Of a DNA stretch of 64,000 nucleotides, positions 25,956 through 34,487 are shown one piece after another; position 1 is the first letter of the stretch; each line of letters begins with the position of its first letter. The notes beneath the pieces are model-generated. The model was not told the origin of the DNA, searched no databases, and saw nothing but the letters and a program-made list of their open reading frames with translations. The stretch spans positions 23,453 to 87,452 of the forward strand of contig JAJDAP010000029.1 of assembly GCA_029261795.1 (NCBI GenBank), read 5' to 3'. This stretch comes from Deltaproteobacteria bacterium. Its GTDB lineage: Bacteria > Myxococcota_A > UBA9160 > UBA6930. A program made the translations under genes and the position numbers.

Positions 25956-27082
25956 TGGACTTCGACTTCAGCGCTGAAGAAGAGGCGTTCCGCGCCGAGG
26001 TGCAGGAATTCCTGGCCGAGAACCTGCCGGCGCCCGAAGCGCGGGGCCCCGAATTCGCGGCCGAATGGAACCAGAAGCTGGCGGAGAAGCGCTGGATCGG
26101 TTTCGCCTGGCCTCGCGAAGAAGGCGGTGGCGGAGCCGGGCTGATCGAGCAGTTCATCCTGAAGCAGGAGATGGCCAAGGTGCAGGCTCCGCCGTTGGGC
26201 AGCGACTTCATGGGCCTGGCCTGGGTCGGGCCGGCCCTGATCCGCCACGGCACGGACGAGCAGAAGCAGCGCTTCCTGCCCGATCTGCTCGAGAGTCGGA
26301 CGCTCTGGTGCACGGGCTATTCCGAGCCGGACCATGGCAGCGATCTCGCCTCGCTGAAGACGCGGGCCGTGCTCGAGGGCGACGAGTACGTCGTGAACGG
26401 CCAGAAGATCTGGACGACGTCGGCCCATTTCGCGAAGTGGATCTTCATGCTCGTGCGGACCGAGTCCGAGTCGCGCTACGGCGGCATCACCTGCCTGCTG
26501 ATTCCGATGGATTCGCCCGGCATCGAGGTGCAGCCCATCCTTTCGCTGGTCGGGCAGCACTCGTTCAACCAGGTCTTCTTCAACGATGTCCGCGTGCCCG
26601 TTGGCAATCGCCTCGGCGCGGAGGGCGAGGGGTGGAAGGTCGTGATGGGCGCGCTCGCGAACGAGCGCTCGGGGATCTCGGAGGCGACCGACATGGAGCG
26701 CCGCCTCGAAGACCTGAAGGAGGTGGCGCGTGGTGCCCGCAAGAATGGCCGGCCGGCACTCGAGGATTCCTCGGTCCGCCGCCAGATTGCGCGCTTCGAG
26801 GCGAAGATCTCGGCGATGCGCCTGAACGGGCTGCGCGCGTTGACCAAGCAATTGCAGGGGAATCCCCCGTCGACGGAGACCTCGGTCAACAAGTTGATCC
26901 GCGGACAGCTCGAGATCCCGATGCACGACCTCGCGCTCGGGCTCCAGGGGAGCGAGAGCCAGCACGCGAACCAGTGGACCGAACAATCGCTGACCTTCCA
27001 CGGCACCGTGATCGGCGGCGGCACCCCGAACATCCAACGCAACATCATCTCGGAGCGGATCCTGAAGCTGCCGAAGGACTGA
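25955..27082 (+). CDS. Acyl-CoA dehydrogenase, partner of the upstream subunit
   Basis: This 375-residue family member has WTTSAHFAKWIFMLVRTES, TGYSEPDHGSDLASLKT and VGNRLGAEGEGWKVVMGAL. The C-terminal motif reads VIGGGTPNIQRNIISER, with Gly in place of the canonical catalytic Glu. A Glu is present in ALANERSGI, the helix position used by isovaleryl- and long-chain acyl-CoA dehydrogenases, so this may be the catalytic subunit. The two tandem dehydrogenases probably form an alpha2beta2 enzyme acting on a steroid or branched side-chain CoA ester. Electrons would pass to ETF and then to the ETF-QO encoded at 55831. Confidence 0.9.
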   Translation: MDFDFSAEEEAFRAEVQEFLAENLPAPEARGPEFAAEWNQKLAEKRWIGFAWPREEGGGGAGLIEQFILKQEMAKVQAPPLGSDFMGLAWVGPALIRHGTDEQKQRFLPDLLESRTLWCTGYSEPDHGSDLASLKTRAVLEGDEYVVNGQKIWTTSAHFAKWIFMLVRTESESRYGGITCLLIPMDSPGIEVQPILSLVGQHSFNQVFFNDVRVPVGNRLGAEGEGWKVVMGALANERSGISEATDMERRLEDLKEVARGARKNGRPALEDSSVRRQIARFEAKISAMRLNGLRALTKQLQGNPPSTETSVNKLIRGQLEIPMHDLALGLQGSESQHANQWTEQSLTFHGTVIGGGTPNIQRNIISERILKLPKD

Positions 27083-27200
27083 CAGCGGGCTAGCGAGTTC
27101 CCGACCGCGTGAGGCGTGCCGATCCGGCCCGGGTACGGACGGCGAGCGTTCCGGGCGCAGGGGCTTCCGACCCTCGCAGACACCGAAGGAGGCGCGCACG

Positions 27201-27779
27201 ATGGCCTACCACTGGTTCAAGGTCCGGGCTCTCGAGCGCGACTGGCGGGACACCTACTCGCGCTTCGCTGCGGCCGGGCTGCCCGATGGCTCGGACGTCT
27301 GGGGTGCATTCTCCGGCTTGTTCGGCATCGGATCCAACGAGCTCGTGCTGGTGCTGCACGGCGACGCCCGGGCAGCGACCCGGGCCGTCACGGGCGCCGG
27401 CTTCGAGGTGGTCGAGCAGCACGCGCTGGTCCCCACGATCCGTCCGAGCGCGTTCGCCCCCCTCACTCGCCAGGGCCTCTACGTGTTCCGTTTCTTCGAC
27501 GTGCGAAACGCCGATGTCGGGGAGATCGCCGCGCTCTCGGGGGAGGCATGGACCTCGTTCGAGGTCTCGGACGCCTACGAGGCCGAGCCGCAGGGCCTGT
27601 TCTGCCAGGCCGACCGGCGCGACGAGCGCGGCGTCATGTTGCTGCTGACCTGGTACGACGGGCTCGGCTCATGGCAGACCTCCCGCAAGCCGGCGCCCGA
27701 AGCGCGCGCGAACTTCCAGCGGAGGCACGAACTCACCGCCGGCACGATCGCCTACGCGACCCGGCTCGTGACGACCTGA
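27201..27779 (+). CDS. NIPSNAP/dimeric alpha-beta-barrel-like protein
   Basis: The 192-residue protein shows two ferredoxin-like halves. The second has WTSFEVSDAYEAEPQGLFC, VMLLLTWYDGLGSW and FQRRHELTAGTIAYATRL, the pattern of NIPSNAP-like proteins found in bacterial lipid-catabolism clusters. The first half (WFKVRALERDWRDTYSRF, LVLVLHGDARAATRAV) looks like a duplicated version. No catalytic residue can be assigned. It lies 118 bases after the dehydrogenase pair on the same strand and closes the catabolic operon. The function is unknown; binding of an acyl or steroid intermediate is a guess. Confidence 0.6.
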   Translation: MAYHWFKVRALERDWRDTYSRFAAAGLPDGSDVWGAFSGLFGIGSNELVLVLHGDARAATRAVTGAGFEVVEQHALVPTIRPSAFAPLTRQGLYVFRFFDVRNADVGEIAALSGEAWTSFEVSDAYEAEPQGLFCQADRRDERGVMLLLTWYDGLGSWQTSRKPAPEARANFQRRHELTAGTIAYATRLVTT

Positions 27780-27841
27780 GGGCCGGACCCGAGTCCGTTC
27801 GAGCCACAGCGGAGCTTCAGCGATGGAATTGTGCTCGGCCG

Positions 27842-28553
27842 CTACCGGGCTCGCGAACCAGCGCGCCTCAGCCGTGCGAGTCCGAGGGCGCTCACCGTCA
27901 GGACCCAGAGTGTGCCTGGCTCCGGTACCAGGATTTCGGAGAACGTCAGGGTGTAGGCACCTCCGTCAGGATCGGAGAGACCGCCTTCGAAGCCCGCGAA
28001 GCCGAGGATCTCCAGTGTCGGGGCGCTGAGAATCCCGAAGTCGTTGTCCATGAAATCGGTGACCGAGGCGAGGAAATCCGCTTCGGATTCGAACGAGCCG
28101 ATGTTGTTCTCGCCGGCGGCGAGGAAGTAGTTTCCGGCCGCGAGCGCAAGGGTCAAGCAGCTATCGAGCGAGTTGGGCGGGGCGACGGCGCAGGCACTGT
28201 CGTCATCGTCATCCCCGGCCAGGCCCTGGCCGAGTCCGTTGTAGAGAAGCAGGTTCGCGTCGAAATCACTGGAGATCATCTGGATGGTCAACGTGGCCGG
28301 CGTCGCAAGCCCGAAGGCAAAGAGATCGGCGCCGGTCCGGTCGGACAGTTCGAGGGTGCCATCGACCTGGGTTCGTGCCCGTGGGAAGCACGGTTGCCAT
28401 GGCCGGCGAGTTGGCGGCATCGGTCGTTTCGACGAACGTGGTCGCCGATGCTGCCGACACCATGAGCATCAGCGAGATGGTGGCCATCAGCCCCAGGGGA
28501 AGCGGGCGAATTCCCTTGACCACGGTCGATTGATACGGCGGCGTACGGTTCAT
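27842..28553 (-). pseudogene. PEP-CTERM exported protein interrupted by a frameshift
   Basis: The 5' part from ATG 28553 has a GTGGAGG Shine-Dalgarno and a signal peptide (LPLGLMATISLMLMVSAASA) and continues to AMATVLPTGT. From about 28380 the sensible reading moves one base, into the frame ending at 27842: QVDGTLELSDRTGADLFAF, LLYNGLGQGLAGDDDDDSA and the sorting signal VPEPGTLWVLTVSALGLARL followed by Arg residues. Joined across the shift they make one ordinary PEP-CTERM protein of ~235 residues, recognised and processed by an exosortase. The domain resembles pre-peptidase C-type modules (DFDANLLLYN). Either the gene is broken or the assembly has a one-base indel. No exosortase gene is in this window. 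Confidence 0.75.
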
Positions 28554-28679
28554 CGGGCCTCCACGCGGCGTGCGCCTGCTCCAGCTGGGCACCCTCGTCG
28601 CGGCACGTTCTCCAGCGGGCCACCGCCCGGAGGGCTCCCAGGTAGACGTGGCGTCCCAACTCCGAAAGTGGCATTCAAT

Positions 28680-28932
28680 CGGAGCATTCTTCACTCAAGC
28701 TGCCCTCGCTCGGGCGGCTGAGCGGTGCTGGCGTTTCGCGTACGATGCGTGGGCACCCTGTGCGGTGGCCCGCGCGGGCAGTGGGCGCATGGGTCCCGGC
28801 GGGGCATCGGGGGCGTGATTGGATGCCCTGCGGGTCTTCGATGGCCACGATGGGGCGCATCGCGTAGCCGCGGCGCGGGCAACGAAGCGCGTCGACCTCG
28901 AAGACCCGCTGTTGCAGGGTGGCCCAGCGCAT
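28680..28932 (-). mobile_element. Remnant of an IS91-type transposase C-terminus
   Basis: A minus-strand frame reads WATLQQRVFEVDALRCPRRG followed by YAMRPIVAIEDPQGIQ. This matches the end of IS91-family transposases, which carry W-A-x-L-x-x-R-[VA]-F-E-[VI]-D-x-L-x-C-P-x-C-G-x-x-M. The second Cys of the zinc-finger pair is changed (CPRRG), the rest of the enzyme is missing and the sequence after IQ loses similarity, so it is a dead fragment. It lies between the broken PEP-CTERM gene and mreB, in a zone of rearrangement. Confidence 0.6.
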
Positions 28933-28978
28933 TCTGCCCGCGTTCGTGCGAGCGTCGATCGTGATCGAGATTCGCGGC

Positions 28979-29016
28979 CGGCCAGATCCAGGTGGAAGGC
29001 GACATGCAGGCCGCCG
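28979..29016 (+). repeat. Fragment resembling the 3' end of the SCP2-domain gene
   Basis: Thirty-eight bases here differ at only three positions from about 7947-7984 inside the SCP2 gene, and both encode GQIQV[DE]GDMQAA in the same frame. Upstream the frame is closed by a TGA within ten codons, so only a scrap of an SCP2-like gene remains. It is either a decayed paralogue or DNA moved with the adjacent IS91 remnant. Confidence 0.5.
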
Positions 29017-29027
29017 CGCGGGCCGCG

Positions 29028-30062
<1,035 letters not shown>

Positions 30063-30230
30063 GAAGCGTGCCTTCCGAAGGAACGGGGTCGACAATCCGA
30101 CACCGTTCCTATCGGCGGACGGCAGCGGGAATTGAGTGATTCCGCGGACATCCCCGTCAGAAGCGCATCTTCGCGAGGCGCTCGTGACCCGGCTCACCTT
30201 CCCCCGGGTGTCCTGGGCCAAGCGGGCTGG

Positions 30231-30602
30231 CTACGGGGCTTCGCTGCTGGCGTCGTCGCTGACCGGCGCGCGCGGATCCTCCGCCACCTCGGCCGCGAGG
30301 TGCTGCGCCTCGAGGGCGAGTTCCTGAAGGCTGCCCGCCAGGGCATCGCTGCGCTGCTGGACGCGTGCGAGATGGCTCTCGTGGGCCCGGAGTGTTGCCT
30401 GGGTATTCGCTAGTTCGGCGCGGCTGGCTTCGAGCGCGCCGTGAAGTTCGGCCGCTCCGCGCTGCGCCGTGAACCAGCCCGCCGCGCACAGGATGAAGCC
30501 CACCACGGCAATCCAGGCCCACCAGGGCGTCGCGCCCGCGTTGGCCTGGGCTTCCTCAGGAAGCTGCGCAACGGCGTGCAGGTCGCGGTGCGGTGATGTC
30601 AT
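30231..30602 (-). CDS. Small membrane-anchored coiled-coil protein
   Basis: The 123-residue protein has one membrane segment at residues ~27-45 (WWAWIAVVGFILCAAGWF) and then a predicted coiled coil of ~60 residues (LHGALEASRAELANTQATL, SDALAGSLQELALEAQHLA), ending in an acidic tail. The topology should be a short cytoplasmic N-terminus with the coil outside, or the reverse. It starts seven bases after the pafA stop and may share the proteasome-locus transcript, but no functional link is known. Confidence 0.6.
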   Translation of the reverse strand: MTSPHRDLHAVAQLPEEAQANAGATPWWAWIAVVGFILCAAGWFTAQRGAAELHGALEASRAELANTQATLRAHESHLARVQQRSDALAGSLQELALEAQHLAAEVAEDPRAPVSDDASSEAP

Positions 30603-30608
30603 GGCGGC

Positions 30609-32015
30609 CTAGGACTGGATCACGAGCTTCGAAAGGCTCGTCTTCCGCAAGTTGGTCTTCTGGATCGTGCGCACCAGCTCGGCCACCTTCTCGGTGTCGG
30701 TCTCGAACGGGTTGTTGCAGATGACGCGGACGTTGAGCAGGTTGCCGAGGCGGATGTTCGACCAATCGAGGTCGTACTGGATGCCGTTCTGGCGGGCGAG
30801 CTTGATGAACTCGCCGCGCATGCGGGCACGCGTGTCCGGCGGCGGCTCGGTCTTCGCCTTCATGATCTCTTCGTCGTTCAGGATGCGATCGACGGCGCCC
30901 TTGCGCTCGAGCAGGTAATAGAGCCCGCGGTTCATCTGGATGTCGTGGTACTGCAGGTCGAGCATGAAGACGCGCGGATCGCTCCAGCGCGAATCCTTGC
31001 GCTCGATCCAACCTTCGATGAGCTTGCGCTTGATGATCCAATCGATCTTGGTGTCGAGCTTGTTCGGGTCGTCGTCGAGCTGATCGAGCACGTACTGCCA
31101 CATCCCGACGCTCTCCATGAGCTCGTCGGAGACCGGGTACTGCTCCATATACTTCTGGGCCATCTCGCAGTACTCGCGTTGGATCTCGATCGGCGAGTAT
31201 TCGCGACCGTTGTCGAGCCGCAGTTTGCGCTTGCAGGTCGTGTCGTAGGAGATGTCCTTGATGGCCTTCACGGGATTGCGCAGCGTGAAGTCCTTGTTGA
31301 TGTAGTTGTCCTCGATCATCTGGAGGACGACGGCGCAGGCACCCACCTTCAAGAAGTTGGTGTACTCCGACATGTTGGAGTCGCCGACGATGACGTGCAG
31401 CCGACGGTACTTCTCGCGGTCGGCATGGGGCTCGTCGCGGGTGTTGATGATCGAGCGATCGTTGGTCGTGGTGCCCGAGATCTTCTGATAGATGTGCTGC
31501 GCCCGCTGCGACACACAGTAGTGTACGCCGTCCTGGGTCTGGAACACCTTGCCGGCGCCGGCGTAGATCTGACGCGTCACCAGGAACGGGATCAGCTGCT
31601 CGGCCAGGTAGTAGAAATCGACGTCGCGATCGACGAGGTAGTTCTCGTGGCAGCCATAGCTGTTGCCGACGAAGTCCGTGTTGTTCTTGAAGATCGAGAG
31701 CTTCCCGGGAATGCGCTCTTCGCGAATCTTCTCTTCGGCGTAGTTCTGGAGTTCTTCCAGGATCCGCTCACCGGCCTTGTCGAACACGATCAGCTGGCGC
31801 GGCGAGGCGCACTCGGGCGTCGCGTACTCCGGATGGCAACCGGTGTCCTGGTAGAAACGCGCCCCGTTCTCGAGGAACACGTTCAGGAAGTGCTCGGTCG
31901 TGATCAGCTTCTCGAACAGGAAGCGGATCGCCTTCTCGACCGGCAGCGTCTTCCGCCCCTCAGGGGTGAAGATGATCCCGTATTCGGTCTCTACGCCGTA
32001 GATGCGCTTCTGCAC
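30609..32015 (-). CDS. pafA: Pup-protein ligase PafA
   Basis: The 468-residue carboxylate-amine ligase matches PafA from end to end: VETEYG metal-binding Glu at residue ~9, GARFYQDTGCHPEYATPECA with the catalytic Asp, NNTDFVGNSYGCHENYLVDR, INTRDEPHADREKYRRLHV, GDSNMSEYTNFLKVG and the C-terminal domain ending KTNLRKTSLSKLVIQS, which binds Pup. Using ATP, it links the C-terminal Glu side chain of Pup to substrate lysines. It lacks the long loop found in Dop. It is separated from the upstream 216-residue gene by 193 bases containing two dyads, so it may have its own control. Very similar in layout to actinobacterial PafA. Confidence 0.97.
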   Translation of the reverse strand: MQKRIYGVETEYGIIFTPEGRKTLPVEKAIRFLFEKLITTEHFLNVFLENGARFYQDTGCHPEYATPECASPRQLIVFDKAGERILEELQNYAEEKIREERIPGKLSIFKNNTDFVGNSYGCHENYLVDRDVDFYYLAEQLIPFLVTRQIYAGAGKVFQTQDGVHYCVSQRAQHIYQKISGTTTNDRSIINTRDEPHADREKYRRLHVIVGDSNMSEYTNFLKVGACAVVLQMIEDNYINKDFTLRNPVKAIKDISYDTTCKRKLRLDNGREYSPIEIQREYCEMAQKYMEQYPVSDELMESVGMWQYVLDQLDDDPNKLDTKIDWIIKRKLIEGWIERKDSRWSDPRVFMLDLQYHDIQMNRGLYYLLERKGAVDRILNDEEIMKAKTEPPPDTRARMRGEFIKLARQNGIQYDLDWSNIRLGNLLNVRVICNNPFETDTEKVAELVRTIQKTNLRKTSLSKLVIQS

Positions 32016-32123
32016 AAGCCCCTCGCCCCGATCCGTCTGGCTAGAGTAGCGGTTGTCCCCTCTTCTATCGGCAGGCGTCCGGCGGAACTTGTGGATCGAT
32101 CTGCACTTTCCGACATCGGGCCG

Positions 32124-32160
32124 AGGGAAATTCCCTTCGATTCCGGGCGGGTACCCGCCC
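32124..32160 (-). promoter_or_regulatory. Two dyads in the leader upstream of pafA
   Basis: Within the 193-base gap before pafA lie AGGGAAATTCCCT (13-bp dyad at 32124-32136) and a perfect 16-bp palindrome GGGCGGGTACCCGCCC (32145-32160). Either could be an operator, and the GC-rich one could form a terminator-like hairpin after the 216-residue gene. No T-run follows it on the minus strand, so an intrinsic terminator is not clear. Confidence 0.35.
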
Positions 32161-32208
32161 CTTCGCGCACCACGGAATGTTCTCCGCGTGCGTCGGCGGC
32201 GGCCGGCT

Positions 32209-32859
32209 CTACGTCGTGGGACGCATCTCGTCGATATCCATCGACATTGCGAAATGGAAATGCTCGGTGTGCCCGAACTCGCCGACGAACAGATCGGGCC
32301 GTTGGCCCTCGCGCGGCCGGGCGCACTCGTTCAGGAAACCGAGTGCGGCCCAACGCATCGGCTGCGAGTAGTCGGCCGCGTCGTCGACGACCACGCGGAA
32401 GCGGCCGGCATGCGTCGGGTCCGCCGCGACGTGCCATTCGCCGCCGCGGTAGATGCTCGAAGAGAGCGTGAGTACCAGTCTCAGGTTACGCCCGAACGTG
32501 GCGATGGCCTGCTCGCCGCTGCGCCCGCGGGTTGCATCTTCCGCCCAGCGGTCGACGAACGCGAGCTGCTGGTAGAGGCCCGCTTCGAACAGGCGCTGGG
32601 CATTCTTCGCGCCGCGTTGCTCGAAGTAGCGCTCGCGATCGAGACCGGCGCCCTCGGTCGCGTAGAGCAACTCGAGGAGTCGGGTGTAGCTCGCCATTTC
32701 GTACCAACCCGATGCGGTCGGCTTGTCTTCGAGCATTTTCGCGTCGCTGGCTTCGAGGCTCGCGCCAACTTCGTCCTCGGAAAGACGCCCGGACCCGAGG
32801 TGGGCGAGTAGATCTTCCGCTACGCCCAGGATGATCGAGCCCTTTACCAATCCCGCCAT
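32209..32859 (-). CDS. Uncharacterised protein embedded in the Pup-proteasome locus
   Basis: The 216-residue soluble protein starts MAGLVKGSIILGVAEDLLAH with a GGAAGG Shine-Dalgarno. It contains GWYEMASYTRLLELLYATEG, a helical middle (AQRLFEAGLYQQLAFVDRW), RLVLTLSSSIYRGGEWHVAA, then FRVVVDDAADYSQPMRWAAL, and a His-rich end (GHTEHFHFAMSMDIDE). The layout of helical bundle plus a short beta part resembles deltaproteobacterial heme-NO-binding-like/DUF2378 proteins, but I am not sure. It lies 79 bases after prcA and before pafA on the same strand, where no known proteasome component is expected. It may be an adaptor, activator or regulator of the system; that is inference from position only. Confidence 0.7.
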   Translation of the reverse strand: MAGLVKGSIILGVAEDLLAHLGSGRLSEDEVGASLEASDAKMLEDKPTASGWYEMASYTRLLELLYATEGAGLDRERYFEQRGAKNAQRLFEAGLYQQLAFVDRWAEDATRGRSGEQAIATFGRNLRLVLTLSSSIYRGGEWHVAADPTHAGRFRVVVDDAADYSQPMRWAALGFLNECARPREGQRPDLFVGEFGHTEHFHFAMSMDIDEMRPTT

Positions 32860-32938
32860 GCCACACGCCCTTCCGACAGTTGGATGGACGTATCGGAACG
32901 TGTGGCCTCGAGCTTGAAGCTGGTGGTTCGGCGAGCGG

Positions 32939-33634
32939 CTAGCCCAGGAGCTGGGCCACCTCGTCGTCGCCGAGCCTTCGGAAGCGGCGGCCGGGCTTGG
33001 TGCGCTCGAGGATGGCGACTTCGAGGCTTTCCGGCGGAAGCTCCGGCGTGCCGTTCTCGGCGCGTTGCAGCGTCTCGCGACCGAGGCGAAGGGTTTCTCC
33101 GAGGTCGAGGCCCTCGCGGAAGTTCGATTCGAGATGGCTCGTCAGGCTGTCGACGCTGCCGCCGATGGCGCAGAAGCCCTTCTGGTCCTGGATCGTGCCG
33201 TCGAAACCGATCCTGTAGAGGGCGTTCTTCTCATGGCCCGAGAGTTCGTCGTCGCCGCATTCGGCGACCACGATTTCTACCTCGAACGGTTTCGGCGAAC
33301 GCGTGAACTCCTCGCCCACCACCTGTGAGTACAGGTTCGCGAGTGCCTTGCCGCGCACGTCGTCGCGGCTGAAGCGATAGCCCTCGGTATCGGCCCATTG
33401 GACGCCGATCTTCCTGAGCCGGTCGAACTCGCTGAACTTGCCGACACCGGCGAAGGCGACGCGATCGTAGATCTCACCGAGCTTCTGCAGCTGCAGCGGA
33501 TTCTCGGCGACCATCAACACACCACCGGCGTATTCGAGGGTGACGATGGATTTGCCGCGCGCGATGCCCTTGCGCGCGAACTCGGCCTTCTCCTGGGCCA
33601 TCTGTTCCGGGTTGACGTAGAACGGGAATGACAT
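32939..33634 (-). CDS. prcA: Proteasome alpha subunit PrcA
   Basis: The 231-residue protein opens MSFPFYVNPEQMAQEKAEF, with ARKGIARGKSIVTLEYAGGV next, nearly the same pattern as mycobacterial PrcA, and continues with EIYDRVAFAGVGKFSEFD and GVQWADTEGYRFSRDDVRG. Alpha subunits form the outer seven-membered rings of the 20S core and gate the chamber; they lack a catalytic Thr, as here. The C-terminal LERTKPGRRFRRLGDDEV segment is also typical. It starts three bases after the prcB stop behind a GGAGAG Shine-Dalgarno, giving coupled translation with prcB. Confidence 0.96.
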   Translation of the reverse strand: MSFPFYVNPEQMAQEKAEFARKGIARGKSIVTLEYAGGVLMVAENPLQLQKLGEIYDRVAFAGVGKFSEFDRLRKIGVQWADTEGYRFSRDDVRGKALANLYSQVVGEEFTRSPKPFEVEIVVAECGDDELSGHEKNALYRIGFDGTIQDQKGFCAIGGSVDSLTSHLESNFREGLDLGETLRLGRETLQRAENGTPELPPESLEVAILERTKPGRRFRRLGDDEVAQLLG

Positions 33635-33637
33635 GAT

Positions 33638-34450
33638 CTACTCTCCGGGCTGCCGACGGGCAGACATGATGCCTTGATAGGCCTGGGCGATCTCTTCGTC
33701 GCCGACCTCTTCAATTCCGTTCGCCGTGCACATCTTCACGCGGGGATAGATGCCGCGGTGCACGTCGACGCCACCGGTCGCGCGGTCTTCGTCCGCAGCA
33801 TCGGTCAGCGCCTCGATCGCGATCCTGATCGCGTCTTCGCGGCTGGCGGCCGTCTTGAAGCTCTTCTTCAACGATTCCCGGGCGAAGATCGAACCCGAGC
33901 CGACACTGTCGAACTCGGCTTCTTCGTAGCGCCCACCGGTGATCTCGTACTTCCAGACGCGGCCCATGCGGCGGCGCAGGTCGTAGCCGGCGAAGAGCGG
34001 GACCACGGCGAGGCCCTGCATCGCGGCCGGCAGGTTCTGGCGGATCAATTGGCCGAGAGAGTTGGCCTTGCCTTCGAGTTCGAGGGGTTCGCCCTCGATC
34101 TTCTCACGGTGCTCGAACTGCACACCGATCAAGCGCGCCATCTCGATGGCGGGACCGGCCGCGCCGGCGATCGCCATCAGCGAGTAGTCGTCGGTGGCGT
34201 AGACCTTCTCGATCTCGCGGGACGCGACCTGGTACCCCATCGTCGCGAGCCGGTCGGCGGCGACCAGGGCGCCGCCGGAAAAGATCATCGAGACACAGGT
34301 GGTACCGTGCGAAGTCTCCGGCAGTTGCCCGGTTTCGGCGAACCAATCGCCTGGGTTGGGTCGCAGCGACGGCGCCTCGGTTTCGAGGAGCTCCATGAAG
34401 CTCGAGCCCTTGTAGCCATCCCAGAACCGCACGAAATCCCCCCGATTCAT
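33638..34450 (-). CDS. prcB: Proteasome beta subunit PrcB (Thr protease with propeptide)
   Basis: The 270-residue precursor has a ~49-residue propeptide and autocleaves before the Thr of SHGTTCVSMIFSGGALVAAD, exposing the N-terminal nucleophile. ADRLATMGYQVASREIEKVY contains the Asp and Lys equivalents of the active site. IAGAAGPAIEMARLIGVQFE and FDSVGSGSIFARESLKK follow, as in actinobacterial PrcB. The mature subunit forms the two inner rings of the 20S core. No strong Shine-Dalgarno precedes the ATG; the intercistronic hairpin after pup lies just upstream and may lower its translation relative to pup. Confidence 0.96.
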   Translation of the reverse strand: MNRGDFVRFWDGYKGSSFMELLETEAPSLRPNPGDWFAETGQLPETSHGTTCVSMIFSGGALVAADRLATMGYQVASREIEKVYATDDYSLMAIAGAAGPAIEMARLIGVQFEHREKIEGEPLELEGKANSLGQLIRQNLPAAMQGLAVVPLFAGYDLRRRMGRVWKYEITGGRYEEAEFDSVGSGSIFARESLKKSFKTAASREDAIRIAIEALTDAADEDRATGGVDVHRGIYPRVKMCTANGIEEVGDEEIAQAYQGIMSARRQPGE

Positions 34451-34454
34451 TGCG

Positions 34455-34483
34455 GCGCGGCGTCTGCCGGTGGCAGACCGCGC
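34455..34483 (-). promoter_or_regulatory. Intercistronic hairpin between pup and prcB
   Basis: In the 37-base gap, GCGCGG/CCGCGC and TCTGCC/GGCAGA pair into a 12-bp stem with a 2-nt bulge and a 3-nt loop, beginning five bases after the pup stop codon. Such hairpins can block 3' exonucleases or cause partial termination, and so raise pup mRNA above prcBA. No U-run follows on the transcript. Confidence 0.5.
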
Positions 34484-34487
34484 GTTG

